Of a DNA stretch of 64,000 nucleotides, positions 16,828 through 27,519 are shown piece by piece. Location: NCBI RefSeq assembly GCF_019047785.1, contig NZ_CP077290.1, positions 2,170,001-2,234,000 on the forward strand. Reading direction: 5' to 3'. Origin of the DNA: Enterobacter cancerogenus. Its GTDB lineage: Bacteria; Pseudomonadota; Gammaproteobacteria; Enterobacterales; Enterobacteriaceae. Below the pieces are notes generated by a model. That model made no database searches and was not told where the DNA came from. It saw only the letters and a program-made list of their open reading frames with translations. The stretch's first letter is position 1. Every line of letters begins with the position of its first letter. Position numbers and translations under genes: made by a program.

Positions 16828-17652
16828 GTGCAAGGCGTACCCGATCAGTTCCCCGATGAGAGAGACAGCGCGCGCTTTCGCCATCTGCCGCACCTGCCGG
16901 GCCTCGAGCTTTATCACGCGCATATCTCCGGCTACGCCTTTGAGCCTCACACCCACGAAGCCTTCGGCATCGGCACTATCGAGACCGGTGCCGAGCGCTT
17001 TCGCTACCGCGGCACGCAGCACCTTGCGCCGGAAAAATCCGTTGTCACCATGAACCCGGACGAGATCCACACCGGCGAGTCCGCCACGGAAGATGGCTGG
17101 CGCTACCGGATGGTCTATATCGAACCCGGGCTACTGGAAGAGGTGACCGGCCTGCGCCACTGGTGGTTTAGCGACGTGACCCGCTACGACCCCGTGCGCT
17201 CGCAGCGAATTGGCCAGCTGATCTACGGCCTGTGGCATACGCAGGATCCGCTGGCGCAAAAAGGCCTGCTGCTGACGTTGATTGAGAGCTTCCAGCCCCT
17301 CGCCCGCCACGCGCCGGTGGTTCAGGAAGGCGCGCACCGCTTCGAGCGCGTGCGCGAGTATCTGCACGACAACTACATGCACTCCCTGACGCTCGACGAG
17401 CTGGCAAACGTGGTCTCGCTTAGCCCTTACCATTTTCAGCGCCAGTTCAAAGCCCATTTTCACGTGACGCCGCACCAGATGCTGATGGCTATCCGCCTGT
17501 GGCGCGCCAAGGCATTTCTCACCCAGGGCATGCCCGCCGCCGATGTGGCTGCCGCAACCGGGCTAACCGATCAGTCGCATTTAACCCGCGCCTTTACCCA
17601 CCGCTACGGCATTACGCCCGTGCGTTACCAGAAGCAGGTTACGTCGCGTTAA
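16828..17652 (+). CDS. AraC-family transcriptional regulator (cupin plus double HTH)
   Basis: This is a 274-aa protein with a GTG start preceded by AAGGAGG. The N-terminal AraC-binding cupin domain (about residues 20-160) contains HTHEAFGIG and NPDEIHTGE. The C-terminal AraC DNA-binding domain has two HTHs (about 180-270, with LDELANVVSLSPYHFQRQFKAHF and AAATGLTDQSHLTRAFTHRYGITP). It is accessory: E. coli has qorB next to ytfF with no regulator between. Many AraC proteins of this architecture control a neighbouring small-molecule exporter, and ytfF begins 76 bp downstream on the same strand. Control of ytfF is therefore plausible but unproven. Confidence 0.87.
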   Translation: MQGVPDQFPDERDSARFRHLPHLPGLELYHAHISGYAFEPHTHEAFGIGTIETGAERFRYRGTQHLAPEKSVVTMNPDEIHTGESATEDGWRYRMVYIEPGLLEEVTGLRHWWFSDVTRYDPVRSQRIGQLIYGLWHTQDPLAQKGLLLTLIESFQPLARHAPVVQEGAHRFERVREYLHDNYMHSLTLDELANVVSLSPYHFQRQFKAHFHVTPHQMLMAIRLWRAKAFLTQGMPAADVAAATGLTDQSHLTRAFTHRYGITPVRYQKQVTSR

Positions 17653-17727
17653 TGCGCAACCTCATACAATACGTACACATTTTCCCCTCCTACACTGGAT
17701 GTTGAACAATTCAATGTGGATGGAAAA

Positions 17728-18693
17728 ATGATTAGCGGCGTGTTGTATGCCCTGCTTGCAGGTCTGATGTGGGGGCTGATTTTTGTCGGCCCTCTGATCG
17801 TGCCGGAGTATCCGGCCATTTTACAGTCCACCGGACGCTACCTGGCGCTGGGGCTGATCGCTATCCCGCTGGCGTGGCTGGGCCGTGCGCGGCTCCGGCA
17901 GCTGAGCCGCCGGGACTGGTGGACGGCGCTGGGGTTAACCATGATGGGTAACCTTATCTACTACGCCTGCCTGGCAAGCGCCATTCAGCGCACCGGCGCG
18001 CCCGTTTCGACCATGATTATCGGCACGCTGCCGGTCGTTATTCCTGTGTTCGCGAATCTGCTTTACAGCCAGCGGGATGGCAAACTGGCGTGGTCGAAGA
18101 TGCTGCCCGCCCTGGTGTGCATTGCCGTGGGGCTGATATGCGTGAATGTTGCCGAGCTGCGTCACGGGCTGGCCGACTTCAGCTTATGGCGCTACGGTTC
18201 GGGGATTTTTTTAGCCTTCATTTCTGTCGTGTGCTGGGCGTGGTATGCCCTGCGCAACGCGCGCTGGCTGCGGGAAAATCCCGACAAACATCCGATGATG
18301 TGGGCGACAGCGCAGGCGCTGGTGACGCTCCCTGTCTCGTTGGCGGGCTATGCCGGGGCGTGTCTCTGGCTGGGGAGCCAGCAGTCGGCATTCGCTCTGC
18401 CCCTGGGGCCGCGCCCGTGGGTATTCGTCGGGCTGATGATTGCCATTGCGGTGCTGTGTTCATGGGTGGGTGCGCTGTGCTGGAATATCGCCAGCCAGAA
18501 GTTGCCGACGGTGATCTTAGGGCCGCTGATTGTCTTTGAAACCCTCGCCGGGCTGCTCTACACCTTCCTGATGCGCCAGAGCGTGCCGCCGCTGTTAACG
18601 GCCTGCGGGATCGCGTTGCTGGTGATTGGGGTGGTGATAGCGGTAAGGGCGAAGCCGGAAAAACCGAGGGTTGTTCCGGCGTCGGAGGTGTGA
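17728..18693 (+). CDS. ytfF: YtfF, DMT-superfamily inner-membrane transporter
   Basis: This 321-aa protein has about ten membrane segments and two EamA repeats, and has the same length as E. coli YtfF. Motifs shared from memory include GNLIYYACLASAIQRTGAPV and SVVCWAWYALRNARWLRENP. I took the ATG at 17728, with GGATGGA just upstream, rather than a GTG four codons earlier, to match E. coli. It is probably an exporter of unknown substrate. It follows an accessory AraC regulator and is followed by a REP element. Confidence 0.93.
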   Translation: MISGVLYALLAGLMWGLIFVGPLIVPEYPAILQSTGRYLALGLIAIPLAWLGRARLRQLSRRDWWTALGLTMMGNLIYYACLASAIQRTGAPVSTMIIGTLPVVIPVFANLLYSQRDGKLAWSKMLPALVCIAVGLICVNVAELRHGLADFSLWRYGSGIFLAFISVVCWAWYALRNARWLRENPDKHPMMWATAQALVTLPVSLAGYAGACLWLGSQQSAFALPLGPRPWVFVGLMIAIAVLCSWVGALCWNIASQKLPTVILGPLIVFETLAGLLYTFLMRQSVPPLLTACGIALLVIGVVIAVRAKPEKPRVVPASEV

Positions 18694-18700
18694 GCTTTTC

Positions 18701-18763
18701 GCCGGGTGGCGGCTGGCCTTACCCGGCCTGGAATGTTCTCGAACGTAGGCCGGGTAAGCGGCA
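18701..18763. repeat. REP/BIME-type palindromic element
   Basis: GCCGGGTGGCGGCTGGCCTT followed by ACCCGGCC is paired with an inverted partner GTAGGCCGGGTAAGCGGCA. It lies between the convergent ends of ytfF and the chemoreceptor gene. Confidence 0.8.
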
Positions 18764-18768
18764 TGATG

Positions 18769-20418
18769 TTAAAACGTTTCCCAGTTCGCTTCAGATGCTG
18801 TCGCGACGGGCTGCGCTTTTGGTGCGTAGGTTTTCACCGGCGCCGCTTTCACCGCCTGGCTGCGGGTAATCTTAAACACCGCCACCGCGTCGTTCAGGCG
18901 AGCGGCCTGATCTTCCAGCGCCGCCGCTGCTGCCGCAGACTCCTCCACCAGCGAGGCGTTCTGCTGCGTCACGCGGTCCATCTCGGCTACCGCCTGGCCG
19001 ACCTGATCAATGCCGCGGCTCTGCTCGTCAGACGCCGAGGCGATTTCACCCATGATGTCGGTGACGCGGGTTACCGCGCTGACGATCTCCGCCATGGTCG
19101 CACCGGCCTCGTTGACCAGCTGTGAGCCTGCGCTGACGCGCTCGCCGGAATCATCAATCAATCCTTTGATCTCTTTTGCCGCCTGCGCGCTGCGCTGGGC
19201 AAGCGTACGAACTTCGCCCGCAACGACCGCAAAGCCGCGGCCCTGCTCGCCCGCACGTGCCGCTTCAACTGCCGCATTCAGCGCCAGAATGTTGGTCTGG
19301 AAGGCAATACCGTCAATCACGTTGGTAATCTGCGCGATTTTGCTGGAACTGGTGGCGATCTCATCCATCGTGCGCACCACACCCTCTACCACGTTGCCGC
19401 CCTTCTTCGCGGTGGAAGACGCATCCAGCGCCAGACGGGACGCCTGACGGGCGTTATCGGCGTTTTGCTTCACGGTCGCGGTGAGCTGTTCCATGCTGGC
19501 GGCGGTTTCTTCCAGCGACGCGGCCTGCTGCTCGGTACGGGAAGAGAGATCGTTGCTGCCCGCAGAGATTTCACCCGCGCCGGTATAGATTGTGTCTGCG
19601 CCTTCACGCACCACCCCGACCGTGTTCGCCAGCGACGTTTGCATCTCCTGAACGTTGCGCGCCAGTACGGCCATCTCATTCTTACCCTGCGCCTGAATCG
19701 GCTGGGTCAAATCCCCTGCGGCGATAGCGCGGATATGCTGAATCACCTCGTCCAGCGGCAGCAGCAGCACGCGACGCATCGCTATCCAGCTGGAGATAAT
19801 CACCGCAATCACCAGAAGCATCACCGCCGAGAGGATCCACAGAATGCGCTTATAGTCGCTTTCATTATCCTGGATACCTTTACTGGTCAGCGCAGCCTGC
19901 GCCTCACGCCACTCGCGATACACCTTTTGCATCGCCGTCTGCTTCTGTTCAGCATTTTGCTTGAACATATCTTCCAGATTGCCCTGGCCCAGCAGAACGT
20001 TCATTTGCGTCAGCGTGGCGGAGTAAATGCGATACTGCTCTTCCAGCCGGTCGGCCAGTTTTTCATCCATACCCGGCGTTTCAGGCAGCGCGTAATATTT
20101 GTCGTAATGCGCCTGCGCATCGGCCAGCAGGTTTTTCGCGGTGGTCACCAGCTCGTTCAGCTGCCCGCCGTTAATTTGATTCGCCATGCTGCTTTGCAGA
20201 CGCAGCATGCCGCGGTTCAGGGTCACGCGTGCCTGGTTCAGGCTGATCCACGCGTCGGTAAACTCCGCCACGTTCTGGCTGGAAAGCTGAGAAACGGTGA
20301 AGTTCTCTTTATCGTTATTCAGCGCATTAATGAAAATGCCCGCAGAGATCAGTTGCATGATGCCGAGCACCAGCAGCACCGAAATCAGAAGGGTTATGAC
20401 TTTTATACGTTTAAACAT
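18769..20418 (-). CDS. Tsr-like methyl-accepting chemotaxis protein
   Basis: This 549-aa receptor has TM1 at about 7-30, a periplasmic four-helix TarH domain at 31-190 and TM2 at about 191-212. A HAMP domain, methylation helices and the kinase-control hairpin ([26 protein letters not shown]) follow, and it ends with the CheR/CheB docking pentapeptide NWETF. The numbering coincides with E. coli Tsr. The amino-acid-binding residues Arg64, Asn68, Arg69 and Arg73 are all present, but the position of Tsr Thr156 is Ala156. It therefore probably senses an amino acid or related compound, with altered specificity. A sigma-28 promoter lies upstream. It is accessory at this locus: E. coli tsr is elsewhere. 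Confidence 0.92.
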   Translation of the reverse strand: MFKRIKVITLLISVLLVLGIMQLISAGIFINALNNDKENFTVSQLSSQNVAEFTDAWISLNQARVTLNRGMLRLQSSMANQINGGQLNELVTTAKNLLADAQAHYDKYYALPETPGMDEKLADRLEEQYRIYSATLTQMNVLLGQGNLEDMFKQNAEQKQTAMQKVYREWREAQAALTSKGIQDNESDYKRILWILSAVMLLVIAVIISSWIAMRRVLLLPLDEVIQHIRAIAAGDLTQPIQAQGKNEMAVLARNVQEMQTSLANTVGVVREGADTIYTGAGEISAGSNDLSSRTEQQAASLEETAASMEQLTATVKQNADNARQASRLALDASSTAKKGGNVVEGVVRTMDEIATSSSKIAQITNVIDGIAFQTNILALNAAVEAARAGEQGRGFAVVAGEVRTLAQRSAQAAKEIKGLIDDSGERVSAGSQLVNEAGATMAEIVSAVTRVTDIMGEIASASDEQSRGIDQVGQAVAEMDRVTQQNASLVEESAAAAAALEDQAARLNDAVAVFKITRSQAVKAAPVKTYAPKAQPVATASEANWETF

Positions 20419-20457
20419 GCGTTGCCTTTTTATATGCAGGTATTGTCCGACGTGTAT

Positions 20458-20484
20458 CTATCGGCAGGCGCAGCAGGTTGTTTA
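20458..20484 (-). promoter_or_regulatory. Sigma-28 (FliA) promoter for the Tsr-like receptor
   Basis: On the minus strand, TAAACAAC is followed by 11 bases and then GCCGATAG. The flagellar class III consensus is TAAAGTTT-N11-GCCGATAA. The element lies about 40 bp before the receptor ATG. It implies co-regulation with flagella. Confidence 0.8.
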
Positions 20485-20613
20485 CTGTTTCTCCACCTTT
20501 AAAAACTTTCGAAAGCTATTTCCTGCATTCATTCAGCAAGTTAACTAAGAGGATTTTTTTGTGATCGCCGTCGTGTTTTACCCTTGCCCCTAAAGGGTTA
20601 TAGCTTCGGCTTA

Positions 20614-20636
20614 AAGATGCATTTAAAATGCATCTT
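20614..20636. promoter_or_regulatory. NsrR operator upstream of ytfE
   Basis: A perfect inverted repeat has AAGATGCATTT, one A, then AAATGCATCTT. It matches the known E. coli NsrR site type and ends 26 bp before the ytfE ATG. NsrR itself is encoded in this window at 44786-45211, so ytfE should be derepressed by nitric oxide. Confidence 0.88.
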
Positions 20637-20662
20637 ATATTATTGATGATGAGGTAACTGCT

Positions 20663-21325
20663 ATGGCCTTCCGCGACCAACCCCTCGGCGAGCTGGCGCT
20701 CTCCATCCCACGCGCTTCTGCGCTGTTTCGTAAATACGACATGGATTACTGCTGCGGCGGTAAGCAAACGCTGGCGCGTGCCGCAGCGCGCAAAGAGCTG
20801 GATGTCGGGTTTATCGAAGCCGAGCTGGCAAAACTGGCCGAGCAGCCTGTCGAAAAAGACTGGCGCACAACCGCGCTGGCCGACATCATCGACCACATCA
20901 TCGTGCGTTACCACGACCGTCACCGCGAACAGCTGCCAGAGCTGATCCTGCAGGCGACCAAGGTTGAGCGTGTACATGCCGATAAACCGTCCGTCCCGCG
21001 CGGGCTGGCGAAATACCTCTCCATGCTGCACGAAGAGTTGTCCAGCCATATGATGAAAGAAGAGCAGATCCTCTTCCCGATGATCAAACAGGGAATGGGC
21101 AGCCAGGCCATGGGGCCCATCAGCGTGATGGAAAGCGAACACGACGACGCGGGCGAACTGCTGGAAGTGATTAAACACACCACCAACAACGTCACCCCGC
21201 CGCCGGAAGCCTGTACAACGTGGAAAGCGATGTACAACGGCATTAACGAAATGATCGACGACCTGATGGAACACATCAGTCTTGAGAACAACGTTCTGTT
21301 CCCGCGTGCCCTCGCAGGCGAGTAA
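20663..21325 (+). CDS. ytfE: YtfE/RIC, di-iron protein for repair of iron-sulfur clusters
   Basis: This 220-aa protein has an N-terminal ScdA-type domain carrying [13 protein letters not shown], followed by a hemerythrin-like di-iron four-helix bundle. Its ligand pattern is visible ([55 protein letters not shown]). It limits damage to iron-sulfur proteins under nitrosative and oxidative stress. It sits directly under an NsrR palindrome and ends in a strong terminator shared with the 3' end of cycA. Confidence 0.96.
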   Translation: MAFRDQPLGELALSIPRASALFRKYDMDYCCGGKQTLARAAARKELDVGFIEAELAKLAEQPVEKDWRTTALADIIDHIIVRYHDRHREQLPELILQATKVERVHADKPSVPRGLAKYLSMLHEELSSHMMKEEQILFPMIKQGMGSQAMGPISVMESEHDDAGELLEVIKHTTNNVTPPPEACTTWKAMYNGINEMIDDLMEHISLENNVLFPRALAGE

Positions 21326-21364
21326 AAAAAGGCGCCCGAGAGCGCCTTCATGAAGTCCGAATTC

Positions 21365-21390
21365 GGCCACACCTGGTGTGGCCTTTTTTT
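21365..21390 (+). terminator. Intrinsic terminator of ytfE
   Basis: GGCCACACC-T-GGTGTGGCC is followed by seven T. A smaller GGCGC/GCGCC hairpin lies just upstream (about 21331-21346). The T-tract overlaps the stop codon of convergent cycA. Confidence 0.9.
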
Positions 21391-22801
21391 ACTTACGCAT
21401 GCCAGCCATACGTTTTTTGCCGATAAACAGCCAGCCCAGCCCCAGCGCGATAAACCACAGCGGCGTGACGATCAACGCCTGACGGGTATCATCTTCCAGC
21501 GTCAGCAGCACCAGCACGAACACGAAGAAGGCCATGCATACCCAGCACATCAGCTTGCCCAGCGGCATTTTGTAGATTGATTTCTCATGCAGATGAGGAC
21601 GCTGTTTGCGGTACACCAGATAGGAGCACAGGATGATGGTCCAGACGAACATGAACAGGATCGCCGAGACCGTGGTGATCATCGTGAACGCCCCGATCAC
21701 GCTTGGGTTAACGTAAAGCATCACCACGCCGCCCAGCAGGCAGATACAGGAGAAGGTCAGCCCTTTCGCCGGTACCGCGCGCTTAGAGAGTTTGGCAAAC
21801 GCGCTCGGCGCGACGCCTTCCTGCGCCAGACCAAACAGCATACGGCTGGTCGAGAACACGCCGCTGTTAGCAGACGAGGCCGCTGAGGTCAGTACCACGA
21901 AGTTGATCAGGCTCGCTGCCGCAGGCAGCCCCACCAGCACGAACAGCTCTACGAACGGGCTCTTGGTTGGCACCACCGAGCTCCACGGCGTGACGGACAT
22001 GATAATAATCAGCGCGAACACGTAGAACATGATGATACGAATCGGAATCGAGTTGATGGCGCGCGGCAGGGATTTCTCCGGATCTTTGGTTTCCGCCGCC
22101 GTGGTTCCGACCAGCTCAATCCCCACGAACGCGAATACCGCAATCTGGAAACCAGCAAAGAAGCCGCTGATGCCTTTCGGGAACCAGCCGCCGTCATTCC
22201 ACAGGTGAGCAAATGACGCCTGAACGCCGGTTGGTGACTGGAAGTGCGTCAGTACCATCACCAGGCCGACCACGATCAGCGCGACGATAGCGACGATTTT
22301 GATCATCGCGAACCAGAACTCCATCTCACCGAACATTTTTACGGTGGCCAGGTTCAGGCTCAGCAGCAGGACAATCACCGCCAGCGAGGCCACCCAGTCC
22401 GACAGACCGGGGAACCAAAATTGTGCATACGCCGTGATGGCGACGACGTCCGCCATGCCGGTCACTACCCAGCAGAACCAGTAGGTCCAGCCGGTGAAAT
22501 AGCCCGCCCAGGGGCCGAGCAGATCGGAAGCAAAGTCGCTAAAGGATTTGTATTCGAGGTTCGAGAGCAGCAATTCACCCATTGCACGCATCACGAAAAA
22601 GAGCATAAAACCGATGATCATATAAACGAAGATGATCGACGGCCCGGCAAGGCTAATGGTTTTGCCCGACCCCATAAACAGCCCGGTACCGATGGCACCC
22701 CCAATGGCAATAAGCTGGATATGACGGTTTGTGAGATTTCGCCGTAGCGACTGTTCAGACGCCGCCTCTTCAGCGGCGGCGACTTTAACCTGATCTACCA
22801 T
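21389..22801 (-). CDS. cycA: CycA, D-serine/D-alanine/glycine:H+ symporter
   Basis: This 470-aa amino-acid permease of the APC superfamily has about twelve membrane segments. It shows the AAT-family start HIQLIAIGGAIGTGLFMGSGKTI and the conserved GIELVGTTAAETKDPEKSLPRAINSIPIRI. Length and sequence match E. coli CycA. It imports glycine, D-alanine, D-serine and the antibiotic D-cycloserine. It is convergent with ytfE. The regulatory region lies at 22802-23070. Confidence 0.96.
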   Translation of the reverse strand: MVDQVKVAAAEEAASEQSLRRNLTNRHIQLIAIGGAIGTGLFMGSGKTISLAGPSIIFVYMIIGFMLFFVMRAMGELLLSNLEYKSFSDFASDLLGPWAGYFTGWTYWFCWVVTGMADVVAITAYAQFWFPGLSDWVASLAVIVLLLSLNLATVKMFGEMEFWFAMIKIVAIVALIVVGLVMVLTHFQSPTGVQASFAHLWNDGGWFPKGISGFFAGFQIAVFAFVGIELVGTTAAETKDPEKSLPRAINSIPIRIIMFYVFALIIIMSVTPWSSVVPTKSPFVELFVLVGLPAAASLINFVVLTSAASSANSGVFSTSRMLFGLAQEGVAPSAFAKLSKRAVPAKGLTFSCICLLGGVVMLYVNPSVIGAFTMITTVSAILFMFVWTIILCSYLVYRKQRPHLHEKSIYKMPLGKLMCWVCMAFFVFVLVLLTLEDDTRQALIVTPLWFIALGLGWLFIGKKRMAGMRK

Positions 22802-23115
22802 GTGATATTTTCCTGTATATGCCTGTCTGTGTTGTTAAGGCTCTTCTGGCCTTTAAATACGTCAAAAAATTGACGGTCCCTGCGTAAGGACTCATCGATA
22901 TTAGGTAAGAATCGGCGGGATGAATACTATGATTTGGATATTATGTTAATAATATGTTTAAAGTGAGTGTCATATCACTCATACAACGCGAAACAGCTCA
23001 CAAAAATACACGCAACTGTTTTGTTTGCAAGATAAAATGTTGATTCCGGCGTAACTATAGGTTTTCTCGCTATTTTCCTCTCCCCGAGCGGAGAGAGGAA
23101 AATAAGAAAAGCCGA
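22802..23115. other. cycA upstream region and fklB 3' flank
   Basis: No gene is present. The region holds an AT-rich presumptive cycA promoter zone, with a perfect CGTCAA-AAAA-TTGACG inverted repeat at 22860-22875 in the cycA leader. Beyond it is the fklB 3' hairpin at 23071. I could not identify a specific regulator site. Confidence 0.45.
23071..23104 (-). terminator. Hairpin at the 3' end of fklB
   Basis: The arms TATTTTCCTCTC and GAGAGGAAAATA pair perfectly over 12 bp around a GC-containing loop, 11 bp past the fklB stop. The U/A-rich base of the stem supplies a terminator-like tract. Confidence 0.65.
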
Positions 23116-23736
23116 TTACAGGATTTCCAGCAGCTCGACTTCAAAGACCAGGGTGCTGAATGGCGGGATGGATGCGCCTGCACCACGTTCACCATAGGCC
23201 AGGTTTTGAGGAATAGTCAGTTCCCATTTGGAACCCACTGGCATCAGGATCAGCGCTTCGATCCAGCCTGCGATAACGCCGTTGACCGGGAATTCAGCCG
23301 GTTCACCGCGCTGTACGGAACTGTCGAACACGGTGCCGTCGATAAGCTTACCGGTATAATGTACGCGAACGTGGTCGGTACGCGCCGGGATAGCGCCGTC
23401 GCCCTGCTTGATCACGCGGAACTGCAGGCCAGACTCGGTGCTGTTCACGCCTTCACGCTCACGGTTTTCTTCCAGATATTTCACGCCATCTGCTGCCATC
23501 TCTTCGAAGCGCGCGCGACGCACGGCGTCAGCACGTTCATGAATTTCACGCAGCGCGCGGTGAACAACGTCAACCGGAACGGCCGGGTGATTGCCTTCCA
23601 GCGCGTCAGCGATACCCGCCACCAGCGCTTCCGGTAACAGACCTTCCAGGCCGGATTCGCTCAGCTGCTGTCCTACCTGCAAGCCGATGCCGTAGCTTGC
23701 CTGCGCTTCGATAGTGTCAAAAGTCGGGGTGGTCAT
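23116..23736 (-). CDS. fklB: FklB, FKBP-type peptidyl-prolyl isomerase (FKBP22)
   Basis: FklB catalyses cis-trans isomerisation of prolyl bonds and may chaperone proteins. It has 206 aa, as in E. coli. An N-terminal dimerisation domain is followed by the FKBP domain from about residue 115 ([20 protein letters not shown] to [18 protein letters not shown]). The start is the ATG at 23736, preceded by GGAAGGAAAA. Upstream in-frame codons to 23784 are ignored because E. coli starts at [12 protein letters not shown]. Confidence 0.96.
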   Translation of the reverse strand: MTTPTFDTIEAQASYGIGLQVGQQLSESGLEGLLPEALVAGIADALEGNHPAVPVDVVHRALREIHERADAVRRARFEEMAADGVKYLEENREREGVNSTESGLQFRVIKQGDGAIPARTDHVRVHYTGKLIDGTVFDSSVQRGEPAEFPVNGVIAGWIEALILMPVGSKWELTIPQNLAYGERGAGASIPPFSTLVFEVELLEIL

Positions 23737-23968
23737 GGGTTTTCCTTCCATCACATTTAAAGTAGCGGGCAGCATATCAGCCATGCTCTTATGGGTAAAA
23801 CTTTGTCTTAAGTAAAGGTGACAAACCGCAGCGAAACAGAAACAATAGAGGGGACCAGGATTAATCCCGAACTGATGTCACGGATGTCGGGTTTGCCACG
23901 CCGTTCAGGCAGTTAGCGAACTATACTTCGGAGCACAGGATAAAAAGACGCGGAGCAGGAGGAGAGCC

Positions 23969-24613
23969 ATGCCCGGGCGATTTGAACTGAAACCTACCCT
24001 GGCGAAAATCTGGCATGCGCCGGACAACTTTCGCCTCATGGACCCGCTGCCTCCTCTGCACCGCAGAGGGATCATCATTGGCGCGCTGCTGGTCATCGTT
24101 GGCTTCCTGCTTCCTTCGGGGGGCGACGACGCCGACACGGCACCCGTCACCCGCAATGCGCAGCTGGATATCCAGTCCCAGACCCGGCCGCAGCCAGACT
24201 CGCAGCCGATACAAACTCAGCTTGTTACGCCGTCCAACGATCCGGGTCAGATGGCACCGGTCGAACCTGAACCTGTTCAGGAAGAGCAGCCCCAGGATCA
24301 GGCCGCTGCGCCCGTTGAGCCTCAGGCTCAGCAGCCAACCGGCATTGAGCAGCAGTGGCGCTCTTATCGCGTAGAGCCGGGTAAAACGCTGGCCCAACTT
24401 TTCCGCGACCACAACCTGCCAGCGACAGACGTTTACGCCATGGCGCAGGTAGAAGGCGCGGGTAAACCACTCAGCAACCTGCAAAACGGCCAGATGGTGC
24501 AGATCCGCCAGAACGCCAGCGGGGTGGTCACCGGCTTAACGATTGATACAGGAAATGGTCAGCAGGTGCTGTTTACCCGCCAGACGGACGGCAGTTTTAT
24601 CAGAGCACGTTAA
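23969..24613 (+). CDS. ytfB: YtfB, cell-division protein with OapA domain
   Basis: This 214-aa single-pass inner-membrane protein has a cytoplasmic N-terminus, a TM at about residues 34-50 (GIIIGALLVIVGFLLP) and a Pro/Gln-rich periplasmic linker (about 60-125). It ends in a LysM-like OapA domain (QQWRSYRVEPGKTLAQLFRDHNLP to the end). E. coli YtfB (212 aa) has been linked to cell division and glycan or peptidoglycan binding. AGGAGGAGAG precedes the ATG. It is divergent from fklB and followed by a REP element. Confidence 0.93.
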   Translation: MPGRFELKPTLAKIWHAPDNFRLMDPLPPLHRRGIIIGALLVIVGFLLPSGGDDADTAPVTRNAQLDIQSQTRPQPDSQPIQTQLVTPSNDPGQMAPVEPEPVQEEQPQDQAAAPVEPQAQQPTGIEQQWRSYRVEPGKTLAQLFRDHNLPATDVYAMAQVEGAGKPLSNLQNGQMVQIRQNASGVVTGLTIDTGNGQQVLFTRQTDGSFIRAR

Positions 24614-24617
24614 TTCC

Positions 24618-24650
24618 GCAGGCCGGGTAAGGCGAAGCCGCCGCCCGGCA
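24618..24650. repeat. Single REP-type palindrome
   Basis: GCAGGCCGGGTAAGGCGAAG leads into CCGCCGCCCGGCA, one REP unit between the convergent ytfB and EamA-transporter genes. Confidence 0.75.
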
Positions 24651-24658
24651 TTCTGTTC

Positions 24659-25588
24659 TCAGGCACGCCGCTTATTCACCCACCAAATCCCCGAACAGAC
24701 CAGTACCAGCGCAATCGCATATTTGATATCAAGAATGTTTTCGCCGAGGAAGATAGCGGACAGCACAGTGCCCGCCACCGGCACCACAAAGTTGAACGGG
24801 GCAATCATGCTCACGCGGTTCACCTTAAGCAGCACGCTCCACAGGGCAAACGCCACGGATGACAGCAACGTCAAATACCCCAGCACCGCCGCGGCGGTGA
24901 AGCTGTGTACCTCCAGTGTGCCGCCCGTTACATATCCGCCGATCACCAGCACAAGGCCGCCAATCGCCAGCTGCCAGCCCGTCATCACCGTGGGGTCGAC
25001 GGTCTGGGAGATGCGTTTCCCGTAGAGCGTCGCCGCCGACAGAATAAAGGCGGCCAGCACCACGAACCCGTCGCCGTTCCAGACAAAGTGGAACTCACTT
25101 AGCCCGCTGTGAAAATTCACCAGCATTACGCCGGCAAACCCGAGAATACAGCCAAGCGTTTTGTTATAGCTCAGCTTGTCGTTGTGGTAGATAAAGTGCG
25201 CCAGAAGCACGCTGAAAAACGTCCCGGTCGCATTCATGATCGAACCGTTAACGCCCGTGGTATAAGCCAGGCCGATATAAAAGAAGGTGTACTGAATCGA
25301 GGTCTGGGTCAGGCCAAGGATCGTAAGCTGACCAAACTGTGCAGGCGTAAGCCTGGCAATGGGCTTTCGCTGTGCCAGCGCAAAGAGCAGCAGCAACGCA
25401 CCGGCAAACAGGAACCGGTATCCGGCAAACACCACTTTTGATGGGATATCATCTGTCGCAATCTGGAAAAGTTCGTAGCCGCTTTTAATCGCCGGGTAGG
25501 AGCTCCCCCAAAGCAGACAGCAGAGCGTGGCGCAGGCATAGGCTACATGTCGACGGGCAAAGACGGGCACAGGCAGAGCGGTATCCAT
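24659..25588 (-). CDS. EamA-family (DMT) transporter
   Basis: This 309-aa protein has about ten membrane helices in two EamA repeats: the first includes CATLCCLLWGSSYPAIKSGYE and the second ends IAPFNFVVPVAGTVLSAIFLGENI. It is probably an exporter of amino acids or metabolites; the substrate is unknown. The ATG at 25588 is weakly preceded by GAG; a TTG four codons upstream is an alternative. It is not at this place in E. coli, where ytfB flanks the rpsF-rplI operon, so it is an accessory insertion. Confidence 0.88.
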   Translation of the reverse strand: MDTALPVPVFARRHVAYACATLCCLLWGSSYPAIKSGYELFQIATDDIPSKVVFAGYRFLFAGALLLLFALAQRKPIARLTPAQFGQLTILGLTQTSIQYTFFYIGLAYTTGVNGSIMNATGTFFSVLLAHFIYHNDKLSYNKTLGCILGFAGVMLVNFHSGLSEFHFVWNGDGFVVLAAFILSAATLYGKRISQTVDPTVMTGWQLAIGGLVLVIGGYVTGGTLEVHSFTAAAVLGYLTLLSSVAFALWSVLLKVNRVSMIAPFNFVVPVAGTVLSAIFLGENILDIKYAIALVLVCSGIWWVNKRRA

Positions 25589-25739
25589 GGCAAATCTCAA
25601 AGATAAAATGGCGTTTCAATTTATTATCAAGAATGCGCCAGGAATGGCTGCCCTACAAGGATAAAAGCGAAATTCTGAGAGGTCTGAAAAGCAAAACGCC
25701 GGCACAAGGCCGGCGATTTGACGTGAGCAGAGTAAAAAA

Positions 25740-26201
<462 letters not shown>

Positions 26202-26228
26202 TTAAAGTCGTTAATAGACAGCGGCCGA

Positions 26229-26775
<547 letters not shown>

Positions 26776-26781
26776 CAGAAA

Positions 26782-27519
<738 letters not shown>

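Noticed and set aside
18769..20418. Naming the receptor tsr
   Set aside because: It lies at a different locus from E. coli tsr and lacks Thr156, so it may be a paralogue. I left the symbol empty.
19465..20502. 345-codon plus-strand frame across the Tsr-like receptor
   Set aside because: It is antisense to a complete receptor gene, with His/Leu-rich low-complexity content typical of shadow frames.
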